Shown: positions 18,072 through 25,680 of the stretch, piece by piece
Numbering within the stretch: the stretch's first letter is position 1
Layout of the letters: every line of letters begins with the position of its first letter
From: an uncultured Prevotellaceae bacterium
GTDB lineage: Bacteria; Bacteroidota; Bacteroidia; Bacteroidales; Bacteroidaceae
NCBI GenBank assembly: GCA_946411565.1
Contig: CAMKEM010000004.1
Span: 39,617 to 103,616 of the forward strand
Direction of reading: 5' to 3'
DNA: 64,000 bases
Program-made: the position numbers and the translations under genes
The notes under the pieces: model-generated
What the model was told of the DNA's origin: nothing
The model's database searches: none
The model's input: only the letters and a program-made list of their open reading frames with translations

Positions 18072-18974
18072 ATGACTAAATACTTAAGTCTTTTGGCTTT
18101 AGCCTTTATATCAATTGCAACCTTCGCGACAGAGCCTCGCAATATCATACATCTCTGGGAAGGAACGTCGGTTAAAAACAAGAGCGTTACGCTTGAGATA
18201 TTTTTACCAGAGAACACCAATACAGGAAAAACTCCTGCTATGATTGTATGCCCTGGTGGTAGCTATAGCTGGCACGATTATGAGATAGAGGGGACTGATG
18301 TGGCAAGGTGGTTGTGCAGTAATGGAATTGCGGCATTTGTACTCAACTATAGGGTTCAGGGTGTATTTAATTTCATCACTCATGCACGTTTGATAGTGCA
18401 GGGAAATCATCATCCGCACATGTTACAGGACGGACAACGTGCTATTCTGTATGTCCGTGAACATGCTGATGAATACAATATCGATATAAATAAGGTTGGT
18501 GCTGTAGGTTTTTCTGCTGGAGGACATCTCGTTATGTCGCTGGCGGAATTTTCATCAACGGACTTCTTGAAACCGTTAGGTATTGTATCAAAGGTTTCAT
18601 TACGACCAGATTTCACGGCACCAATCTATCCAGTAGTGACGATGAGCGAGAAAGTGTGCCATACACGTTCTCGCCGTGCTCTTTTAGGAGAATATGGTAA
18701 GTTCCGTAAATCCTTGCGCGACTCTCTCTCGCTTGAACGCCATGTGCCTTCCGATTGTCCTCCTGTTTTCCTCGTTAATTGCAAGGATGATCCGATAGTG
18801 AAGTATCAAAACTCGGAATTACTTGATTCTGCCCTCACGGCGAAGGGGATCAAGCATACATATATACAGTATCAGACAGGTGGTCATGGTTTTGGAGCCT
18901 CTGAAGTAAAAGGTACTGCTGAGTGCCGTCAATGGAAACAACGTTTTCTTGAATGGCTCAAAGAACTTCTCTAA
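18072..18974 (+). CDS. Secreted alpha/beta hydrolase (esterase, BD-FAE-like)
   Basis: A 300-residue hydrolase with signal peptide MTKYLSLLALAFISIATFA. The catalytic set is visible: oxyanion-region PGGSYSWHDYE, nucleophile GFSAGGH, acid in CKDDPIVKY and His in TGGHGFG. The start at 18072 is chosen because it begins the signal peptide; ATG 17991 lies inside the previous gene. It may remove acyl groups from an exported intermediate or act on an unrelated ester. It lies in the pigment operon, so an envelope role is plausible. Confidence 0.85.
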   Translation: MTKYLSLLALAFISIATFATEPRNIIHLWEGTSVKNKSVTLEIFLPENTNTGKTPAMIVCPGGSYSWHDYEIEGTDVARWLCSNGIAAFVLNYRVQGVFNFITHARLIVQGNHHPHMLQDGQRAILYVREHADEYNIDINKVGAVGFSAGGHLVMSLAEFSSTDFLKPLGIVSKVSLRPDFTAPIYPVVTMSEKVCHTRSRRALLGEYGKFRKSLRDSLSLERHVPSDCPPVFLVNCKDDPIVKYQNSELLDSALTAKGIKHTYIQYQTGGHGFGASEVKGTAECRQWKQRFLEWLKELL

Positions 18975-19154
18975 TTGATGTACTATTTGACAATTTACTA
19001 TGTACTATTTATGTACTATTGGGGGGATGTACTATTTTCGTCAATCCATAGTTGAATAAAATGTAGTAAATTTAATAAGAATAGGAACTTGTGAAGCTTG
19101 ATGAGTCTTTCGAATAAATATTACATCGTAAATCTGTAAATAGTAAATAACAAT
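18975..19154. repeat. Word-repeat gap before the exporter
   Basis: Repeated 'tgtactattt' words (18979-19035), then AT-rich sequence with 'gtaaatagtaaataac'. No gene is seen in these 180 bases. Confidence 0.5.
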
Positions 19155-21689
19155 ATGCCCCATAGCGAAAAAAAGTATATGAAAAAACTCCCCCTTGGGG
19201 GGTGGGGGGGCTTCCTTTTTGACTTCTTCCAAAATCATGTATTGCTCAGACGTTCAGTCCTGCTGACTCTGACAATAGCGCTTGTTGTGTCAGTCTTCCA
19301 GTTGTCGTACAAGGAAGACATCTCTGATTTCATGCCTCTTACTGACGAGGAGAAACAGAATATGGAGATATATCAGGAAATATCAGGAGTCAATAAACTT
19401 GTTGTCCTGTTTTCTTGTGATAAAGAGAATCCTGACAGTACCATAGCCGCCATAGACCTTTTCCAAGAGACTGTGAAAAAACTGGACTCTCAGCATTGGG
19501 CGAGTGATATGGTTACTCGTTTTGATATGGAGAAGGTAGGGGAAGTTACTGAATTTGTATATCAGAACATACCATATTTCCTGACAGAGCGCGATTATTC
19601 ACGCATGGACTCTTTGTTGTCTGCAGAGAATTATGTTAGCGAACAACTTGACCGTGATCGTGAGATGCTGATGTTCCCTTCTGGAGGTCTGCTTTCTGAG
19701 AATATCTCGCGTGACCCTCTCAATCTTTTTACACCTGTATTGAGCAAGTTACAAGGCTTGCAGCAGGAGAATAAATTTGAGATGTACGACGGCTATATAT
19801 TCACGCCAGACATGAGTCGTGCAATAGTTATGCTTTCTTCTCCTTTCGGCAATTCCGAGACAGATAAGAACTCACAACTTCTGCAACTCCTTACGTCTGG
19901 TATAGAGCAGATGAACGCCCGTTATCCAAATATCGAGGCTCATGTATTGGGAGGTCCACAGATAGCCGTTGGCAATGCCCAGCAGATAAAGCATGACTCT
20001 ATCCTTGCCGTTAGTCTTGCCGTTGTTCTTATCCTTGCCTTGCTTTTCTTCTCATTCCGCTCTTTGAGAAACATATTGCTAATAGCCTTTTCAATAGGGT
20101 GGGGATGGTTATTCGCTCTTGGTGCACTTGCATTATTCCACGATAACATTTCTATTATTGTTGTCGGAATTTCAAGTGTCATTCTTGGTATTGCGCTCAA
20201 TTATCCGCTTCATCTCATTGCCCATATCGGACATGAAACGAACATCCGACAAGCATTAAAGGAAATCTCTGCACCATTACTTGTTGGAAACATAACAACG
20301 GTAGGAGCTTTCCTTGCCCTTGTACCTCTTAACTCCGTGGCACTACGTGATCTCGGTCTTTTTGCGTCCCTACTTTTGATTGGCACAATATTCTATGTGC
20401 TGGTATTCTTGCCGCATCAGGTAAAGAAGGTACAGCCCCCCCGTCCCCCAAGGGGAAGTTCTTTATATGGTATTGAACCTTCAAGTGAAAACTCACAGCA
20501 AGAAGAGGTATCTAAAAAACTCCCCCTTGGGGGGCTGGGGGGCTGGTTCTTAAATCTCCAACTCGACAACAAGCCTTGGCTTGTAGGTATTGTCATCATA
20601 TTGACTCTTGTCTTTGGCTGGTTTAGCTTCCAAGTGGAGTTTGACAGTAACCTTGCCAATATTAATTACATGACCGATGAACAGCGTGCGGATATGAATT
20701 ATTTCCAGAAACTCACGGCTGATGATACTGTTTCTACCAAGCGTACGCTCTATGTCGTGTCTTCTGCTCCAACTGTTGATGCTGCCCTTGATTCATGCAA
20801 TAGCAAGAAAATAAACGGTGTTTCTCAGTTCCTTGCCTCTACGTCTATGCAGAAGGAACGTATAAACCGTTGGAATGAGTTTGTGTCTAAGCATCATGAT
20901 TCGCTTAATGCACAATTCACAAAGGCTGCAAAGGCTAAAGGCTTCTCTGCTGAAGCATTCTCTGATTTCCAACAGATCATCAACGGAAATTACGAACCTC
21001 GCGAGTTCAGTTATTTTGCCCCTCTAACATCAACTGTGTTTGCAGGGAATATTGTAAAGCTACAGCCCCCCCTTGGGGGGCGGGGGGGCTCCTCTTTCTT
21101 TTACATCGTCGATAAACTGAGTGTTGAGGCTTCAGAGTTAGAAAATGTAAAGGCTCGTATTCCTGGCAGTTTCGATATTGAGAGCCTTAACAGTTCTTTG
21201 GCAAACAGCCTGTCAGACAACTTTAACTACATAGGCTGGTCATGTTCGCTTATCGTGTTCTTCTTCCTGTGGTTCTCCTTCCGTAAGATAGGATTGGCGA
21301 TAATCTCCTTTGTGCCTATGGCTATCAGTTGGGTGTGGATTCTCGGACTCATGGCTATACTTGGCATTAAGTTCAATATCGTGAATGTCATCCTTGCAAC
21401 GTTTATCTTCGGACAGGGTGACGACTATACCATCTTTATGACCGAGGGCTGTATCTACGAGCATAAAACGGGCAAGCCTATCCTTGCATCATACAAGCAT
21501 AGCATTCTGCTATCTGCTATTATCATGTTCATAGGTATAGGAACACTTATTGTTGCCAAACATCCAGCCCTACACTCACTTGCAGAAATTACAATCGTCG
21601 GTATGTCGAGCGTGGTCTTCATGTCATGGCTCATACCACCGTTACTATTTAAACTTATATATAAGAAGCGGCCTACTGCCCAAGAGTAA
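19155..21689 (+). CDS. MMPL/RND-type exporter carrying four in-frame repeats
   Basis: An inner-membrane exporter of 844 residues (ApeM-like) with two halves, each with one TM helix, a large periplasmic loop and a block of TM helices (for example IVVGISSVILGIALNYPLHL in half 1 and VILATFIFGQGDDYTIF in half 2). It would move the finished lipid-linked polyene out of the inner membrane to the LolA-like carrier. Four GC-rich repeats are read in frame: at the N-terminus (residues about 11-18), an inverted pair in the cytoplasmic linker between the halves (about 426-435 and 455-464), and one in the second periplasmic loop (about 636-646). The start may be 19155 or ATG 19179. Confidence 0.87.
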   Translation: MPHSEKKYMKKLPLGGWGGFLFDFFQNHVLLRRSVLLTLTIALVVSVFQLSYKEDISDFMPLTDEEKQNMEIYQEISGVNKLVVLFSCDKENPDSTIAAIDLFQETVKKLDSQHWASDMVTRFDMEKVGEVTEFVYQNIPYFLTERDYSRMDSLLSAENYVSEQLDRDREMLMFPSGGLLSENISRDPLNLFTPVLSKLQGLQQENKFEMYDGYIFTPDMSRAIVMLSSPFGNSETDKNSQLLQLLTSGIEQMNARYPNIEAHVLGGPQIAVGNAQQIKHDSILAVSLAVVLILALLFFSFRSLRNILLIAFSIGWGWLFALGALALFHDNISIIVVGISSVILGIALNYPLHLIAHIGHETNIRQALKEISAPLLVGNITTVGAFLALVPLNSVALRDLGLFASLLLIGTIFYVLVFLPHQVKKVQPPRPPRGSSLYGIEPSSENSQQEEVSKKLPLGGLGGWFLNLQLDNKPWLVGIVIILTLVFGWFSFQVEFDSNLANINYMTDEQRADMNYFQKLTADDTVSTKRTLYVVSSAPTVDAALDSCNSKKINGVSQFLASTSMQKERINRWNEFVSKHHDSLNAQFTKAAKAKGFSAEAFSDFQQIINGNYEPREFSYFAPLTSTVFAGNIVKLQPPLGGRGGSSFFYIVDKLSVEASELENVKARIPGSFDIESLNSSLANSLSDNFNYIGWSCSLIVFFFLWFSFRKIGLAIISFVPMAISWVWILGLMAILGIKFNIVNVILATFIFGQGDDYTIFMTEGCIYEHKTGKPILASYKHSILLSAIIMFIGIGTLIVAKHPALHSLAEITIVGMSSVVFMSWLIPPLLFKLIYKKRPTAQE
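19186..19211. repeat. Family C repeat at exporter N-terminus
   Basis: 'aactcccccttgggggg' then 'tgggggggc'; encodes KLPLGGWGG. Preceded by ATAGCGAAAAAA (19162-19173), as at 16839. Confidence 0.88.
20432..20544. repeat. Inverted pair of family C repeats in the exporter linker
   Basis: Left arm 20432-20460 (encodes VQPPRPPRGS) and right arm 20518-20544 (encodes KKLPLGGLGGW) are inverted with respect to one another. They are separated by 57 bases read as a hydrophilic Ser/Glu/Gln stretch. This is the same two-arm layout as in intergenic copies, but fully translated. Confidence 0.88.
21062..21092. repeat. Family C repeat in the second periplasmic loop of the exporter
   Basis: 'acagccccccctt' then 'ggggggcgggggggctcc'; encodes LQPPLGGRGGSS in frame. 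Confidence 0.88.
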
Positions 21690-21714
21690 TTGAAAATTGA
21701 AGGTTAGGCTTATA

Positions 21715-21760
21715 GCCTTCCGGCTCCTTCCCTACGGGGGAGGGCGGGGGGAGAGGCCTC
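21715..21760. repeat. Single family A repeat before the third ACP gene
   Basis: 'ccggctccttccctacggg' then 'ggagggcggggggagaggcc'. One arm only, ending 14 bases before the ACP start codon. Confidence 0.88.
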
Positions 21761-21773
21761 GTTTATTTTTATT

Positions 21774-22001
21774 ATGAAAGAAAGAATTCGTACAATACTT
21801 GAAGACAATCTGCCATTGGCAGACCTTGATTCTGATTTCCTGTTTGCAGAACTCAGCTCTTTGGATATAACCACTATCATGATGCTGCTTTCTGATGAGT
21901 ATCATATCACTCTTGACTCTCGTGATGTCTCTCCAAAGAACTTCATGACAGTTGATAGCATCGTTGCTATGGTACAGAGAAAACTTGAAGAGAAGAAGTA
22001 A
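21774..22001 (+). CDS. Acyl carrier protein-like, variant attachment motif
   Basis: A 75-residue acidic protein with the size and helix pattern of ACPs. The usual Asp-Ser-Leu is Ser-Ser-Leu here: LFAELSSLDITTIM, with Ser29 in the attachment position and Ser28 in place of the conserved Asp. The next gene is an acyl-AMP ligase, so this may be the carrier for the activated aryl starter. Whether it is efficiently phosphopantetheinylated is uncertain. Confidence 0.8.
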   Translation: MKERIRTILEDNLPLADLDSDFLFAELSSLDITTIMMLLSDEYHITLDSRDVSPKNFMTVDSIVAMVQRKLEEKK

Positions 22002-22009
22002 AGTTTTTA

Positions 22010-22069
22010 AAACGCAAAGACGCTGAGGCGCAGAGTTTTATTCCTTAGCGTCTTTGCGCCTTTGCGTTT
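22010..22069. repeat. Inverted repeat 'aaacgcaaagacgct'
   Basis: Left arm 22010-22035 (cgcaaagacgctgaggcgc) and right arm 22043-22069 (ttagcgtctttgcgcc then tttgcgttt). A short loop of seven bases would give a strong hairpin between ACP and ligase genes. Confidence 0.8.
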
Positions 22070-22090
22070 GAATTTATATATATACCGTAA

Positions 22091-23317
22091 ATGAACACTA
22101 TTCTTGACTATGTTCATCGTTGGGCAGACGAATGCCCAGACAAACCTGCCATAATATCCCGTGATGGCGTTATTGCTTATCGGGAACTTTATGAGAGGAT
22201 GAAGATACAACTCCCCCTTGGGGGGCGGGGGGGCTGCTTACCAATCCCTCTCCTCGGCGAGTCGTGGGAGTCTGATTTCTGTCTATACACCACAGGAACC
22301 ACAGGCAAGTCGAAGGGCGTTGTAATCTCCCAGAAGGCTGTTATCTCAAATTCCGAGAACCTTATAGCTGGACAAGGCTTTACACATGATCTCGTGTTTA
22401 TCATAGCTGGTAGTATGGAGCATCTGGGTTGTTGGTCAAAGATATTCCCAGTTTTGATGCTTGGAGCAACAATTTATGTGATAGAGGATGGAATGAAGGA
22501 TATTGACGGATTCTTCAATGCTTTCGAACTTCCTCTTGAGAAATATGCTTTGCCTGCCAATACCAAGTTCGCCACATTCCTTGTGCCTTCAAACATCCGC
22601 ATCCTCCTTCAGTTTGCGAGTGATAGGTTAGAGGCTATTGCCGACCGTATAGACTTCCTTGAGACAGGCGCAGCTCCAATGCCCCATTCTGATATGCTTA
22701 CTCTTTGTAAGATACTGCCAAATACCCGACTCTATAACACCTACGCCTCTACAGAGACGGGTATAGTCTCAACGTATAACTATAACGATGGAGAGTGTAT
22801 AGCAGGATGTCTTGGTCATGCACTTCCTCATTCCCAGTTCCTTATCACTCCTGAAGGCCGTATCGCTTGTAAAGGCGATACTCTAATGACTGGATATAAG
22901 GATGAGCCAGAACTCACTCTAACTGTCCTCCACGATGATACGTTGTTCACAGCCGATAATGGATATATTGATGAGCAGGGGCGTCTTCACATCCTCGGTC
23001 GTGATGACGACACAATCAATACAGGCGGTTTCAAAGTTGCTCCTTCCGAGGTTGAGGATGTTGCTCTTTCCATGCCCGATATAGAGGATTGCATCTGCAT
23101 CTCCCAGCCACATCCCGTACTTGGTAATGCCCTTGCCTTGCTTGTTGTTCTTAAGAATGGTGCAAAACTTGATAAGCGTGCCATAGCTTTGCATCTCAGC
23201 ACGAAGCTGAAACGCTATCAGATACCGCTCACCTATAAAGAGGTAGATAAGATTCAACGCACCTTTAATGGCAAGCTCAACAGAAAGTATTATAAGAGTG
23301 AAAATAGTGTAAAGTAG
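22091..23317 (+). CDS. Acyl-AMP ligase (ANL superfamily), shortened N-terminus with repeat at the junction
   Basis: A 408-residue AMP-forming ligase. Visible motifs: LYTTGTTGKSKGVV (residues 65-78), YNTYASTETGIVS, FTADNGYIDEQGRLHILGRDDD with NTGGFKVAPSEVED, and C-terminal FNGKLNRKYY with the likely adenylation Lys. In ANL enzymes the TTGTTGKSKG loop normally lies near residue 150-190; here it is at about 67. A GC-rich repeat (22209-22235, IQLPLGGRGGCL) sits where roughly 80 residues of the N-terminal subdomain seem to be missing. In aryl-polyene pathways this enzyme loads 4-hydroxybenzoate-type starters on an ACP. Activity of this version is doubtful. Confidence 0.83.
   Translation: MNTILDYVHRWADECPDKPAIISRDGVIAYRELYERMKIQLPLGGRGGCLPIPLLGESWESDFCLYTTGTTGKSKGVVISQKAVISNSENLIAGQGFTHDLVFIIAGSMEHLGCWSKIFPVLMLGATIYVIEDGMKDIDGFFNAFELPLEKYALPANTKFATFLVPSNIRILLQFASDRLEAIADRIDFLETGAAPMPHSDMLTLCKILPNTRLYNTYASTETGIVSTYNYNDGECIAGCLGHALPHSQFLITPEGRIACKGDTLMTGYKDEPELTLTVLHDDTLFTADNGYIDEQGRLHILGRDDDTINTGGFKVAPSEVEDVALSMPDIEDCICISQPHPVLGNALALLVVLKNGAKLDKRAIALHLSTKLKRYQIPLTYKEVDKIQRTFNGKLNRKYYKSENSVK
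22209..22235. repeat. Family C repeat inside the ligase gene
   Basis: 'aactcccccttgggggg' then 'cgggggggct', in frame, next to an apparent internal deletion. Confidence 0.88.
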
Positions 23318-23387
23318 AAGGTGGAACTGCAAAGCTGATGAGCTTGCGAATAAAGTGGAATGTAGATAGCATAATCTGCATATATAT

Positions 23388-23423
23388 AAAAGCCGGCTGA
23401 GGAATTATCCTCAGCCGGCTTTT
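23388..23423 (+). terminator. Strong intrinsic terminator of the pigment operon
   Basis: Perfect inverted repeat: AAAAGCCGGCTGAGGA (23388-23403) and its complement (23408-23423) around a four-base loop, ending in a T tract. Placed about 70 bases after the ligase stop. Confidence 0.9.
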
Positions 23424-23483
23424 AACGTTAGTTCGATGAATCTTCATATTGACAGGGATTCTAATATTTTGCTGCAAAAATAA

Positions 23484-23574
23484 TAAGGGAAACGGATTTA
23501 TCTGATGTATCTGATAGCTTGCGCGGTAATATTTTCACGATTTTTCAGATAAATCAGATAAATCCGTTTCCCTT
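23484..23574. repeat. Palindromic element P1 (CGGATTTATCTGAT words)
   Basis: Arms of about 30 nt at 23484-23513 and 23545-23574 with few mismatches; the right arm is followed by a T run. A close relative lies at 25571-25648. The 409-base gap 23318-23726 holds the operon terminator and this palindrome; no gene is seen. Confidence 0.85.
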
Positions 23575-23726
23575 TTTTACAATAGATATTTAATTTATAT
23601 ATAGTTCGCTTAAAATCCCAATGATGGCGCCTTTGAAAACATATAGGAGAACCTTAAAACTACTTTCTTTATAGGTCGTACACCAATAAAAATTGCAGAC
23701 ATCAAGCTGTCGAGGGGCTGTAAGGG

Positions 23727-24617
23727 CTATTGAGGAAGATAAACATTCCAACTGATACAATGTAAGGCACCTCCTTTTTCTGCTATCTTTGTCATTTCTA
23801 TTTGACTAATTTTGCAATCTGGAAAGGCTTCTTGGATGAATTGATATGCAATTTTATCTTCTTCAATATTAAATATTGGCATTATGATATTATTCCCCAC
23901 TTGCAGAAAATTGATATATGCCCAGTTTAATTTCTCATTAGGTTGTGAAGATACTTTATCTTTGAAACGCATCTCAGTTACCTCAAAGCCATAACTCTCA
24001 AGTATTATTCTGATTTTTTCCGCTTCTTGAGGATAATAGTCACCATGATTTCCCATTAAGATGCGGTTGCCACCACACCATTTTATGAAACCGTCAGAAT
24101 GCCCAAACTTATCGTCTGCGTGGGACTGCCATGGGATGATGATTACAGGATGTCCGAGTTCTGATTCCAATAAAGCCTTAAACTCAGAATCTCCTTTATT
24201 GAATCTGTTTTCTGTAAAGACTTTATCTGTCATCACTATATATTGACCATATGTTACCATGTTGCCTCCGTCGATTATGAGATTTGTGGAACGACAACGA
24301 ATGCCCATTCCTAAAAGTACGTTTTTGACATCCGTGATAGTTTCAATGTCGTCTTTGTTTACAAGGTAATCTGGATAATAATGGTACCTTAGGAACTCAT
24401 CTTTGCCTAATTGTATTGGCATATAGTCACGTGCCCAATAATCGTTTGTACGATTGAGTTCCCTTACTTCTATGTGTAAGTCTTTTAAAATTTGGGTTAA
24501 TTCCTTATAGAATTCAGGATGTCCATCATAATTCTTATACTTTAATAATGCTGAAAGATACACAATATTTGTATCTTTGTCATGCATTAATTCTTGAGTT
24601 TTATCTGTAGTGTTCAT
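23727..24617 (-). CDS. Agmatine deiminase / peptidyl-arginine deiminase family protein
   Basis: A 296-residue member of the guanidino-group modifying superfamily (PAD_porph). Catalytic landmarks: NDYWARDYMPIQ, IDGGNMV, KFGHSDGF (His/Asp) and GGALHCISWN (nucleophilic Cys near the C-terminus). No signal peptide, so probably cytoplasmic. It would hydrolyse agmatine or a related guanidine to a ureido product and ammonia. It is somewhat shorter than typical AguA (about 340-370), so exact substrate is open. It stands alone behind its own promoter (24723-24754). Confidence 0.85.
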   Translation of the reverse strand: MNTTDKTQELMHDKDTNIVYLSALLKYKNYDGHPEFYKELTQILKDLHIEVRELNRTNDYWARDYMPIQLGKDEFLRYHYYPDYLVNKDDIETITDVKNVLLGMGIRCRSTNLIIDGGNMVTYGQYIVMTDKVFTENRFNKGDSEFKALLESELGHPVIIIPWQSHADDKFGHSDGFIKWCGGNRILMGNHGDYYPQEAEKIRIILESYGFEVTEMRFKDKVSSQPNEKLNWAYINFLQVGNNIIMPIFNIEEDKIAYQFIQEAFPDCKISQIEMTKIAEKGGALHCISWNVYLPQ

Positions 24618-24722
24618 ATTATGAAATTATTAGGTTTATAATATTTGTTTTTCTGCATTTTTGATTATTGAACATTGAGGTTTCGTTTATCAAGGGCATA
24701 GAAATAAATGTCTTTGATTTTG

Positions 24723-24754
24723 CAAAAGTATGTAATTTTTCTCATTTCACCAAA
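24723..24754 (-). promoter_or_regulatory. Bacteroidetes-type promoter for the deiminase gene
   Basis: On the minus strand: TTTG (24754-24751), 20 nt, then TACTTTTG (24730-24723), a full match to the TTTG-N19/20-TAnnTTTG consensus. Confidence 0.8.
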
Positions 24755-24902
24755 TTTACAGACATTTTTTTGTGTTTTTGTTATCTGAGAGATTATAGAC
24801 AGATTACTCCCTAAATCTGGGAGTAATCAAAAAATGTTCTGTTTTCTTGAGGTAATAAGAAATAATTTAAATTCTTGTTAAATAAAACCGTTGAATTTAC
24901 TC

Positions 24903-25346
24903 CAGAAAAAACATTTTTGCGATAAACCCACATACCTACATCGTTACCCTATATAACGTGCACTAACTTAGAGCGTTACAAGGATTTCAAATATCGCATA
25001 AACCTACACTAATCCTACACTAAACCTACACTAAAACCTGATTTTTTTTAGAAAATCGGTTAATTGATAATTAATAATGTATAATTATTCGCTAAGCTCA
25101 TCAAGCTAAGGCAAGTGATAATTTAGTTTGACTTGAGCGCTTATGATACTAATTAAATTATTCATTACTCATTATGAAATTATTAATTTCATGCCTTGAT
25201 AGGCATGATTAGTGTAGGTTTAGTGTAGGATTAGTGTAGGTTTATGCGGTATTTGAAAACGCTGCAAGTTTCTGTGCATCAATAGTTTGAAGCGTGTGCC
25301 AATGTAGGTGTGTAGGATTATCGCGAAAATGTTTTTTTCAAGAGTG
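24903..25346. repeat. ~440-bp nested palindrome P3
   Basis: Inner arms of 44 nt (24989-25032 and 25211-25254) of 'cctacacta' words match with one mismatch. Outer arms (about 24905-24940 and 25302-25345, 'acctacat...gcgataa' against 'ttatcgc...atgtaggt') also face each other with some mismatches. The centre is AT-rich and contains TTCGCTAA (25088-25095). It lies in the 1063-base gap between the deiminase and dnaA, in which no gene is seen. Confidence 0.85.
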
Positions 25347-25539
25347 AAGATGCATACTTGCAGTTCCCATGTAATTCCCTTGTAACTCCTATGTAAGTCC
25401 CATTTTTCTCCCATTCTAAGGAACGGACTTAAAGCGGATTCATAACGGACTCATAACGGACCTGGAACGGAGGTGGAAATATCACGTTAATTTCGCATCA
25501 ATTTTTGTAAACGTTGGTTTTCGTCTAAACTGATTTTAT

Positions 25540-25547
25540 TATTTTTG
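25540..25547 (+). promoter_or_regulatory. Candidate promoter facing palindrome P2
   Basis: TATTTTTG fits the -7 consensus; a poor TTGG lies upstream near the -33 position. There is no plus-strand gene downstream, so a short untranslated transcript through P2 is the only evident product. Weak evidence. Confidence 0.35.
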
Positions 25548-25570
25548 CGTCTATACAAAGAAAAAGTAAA

Positions 25571-25648
25571 GCGGATTTATCTGATGTATCTGATAGCTGG
25601 CGTAATAATATTTCCGCGATTTTTTCAGATAAATCGGATAAATCCGTT
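25571..25648. repeat. Palindromic element P2, related to P1
   Basis: Arms 25571-25593 and 25625-25648 of the same CGGATTTATCTGAT words as P1, with T-rich sequence on both outer sides. It could end dnaA transcription coming from the right. Confidence 0.82.
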
Positions 25649-25680
25649 TCCTCTTTTTATCGAGCTTACGTTAAAGTGAT

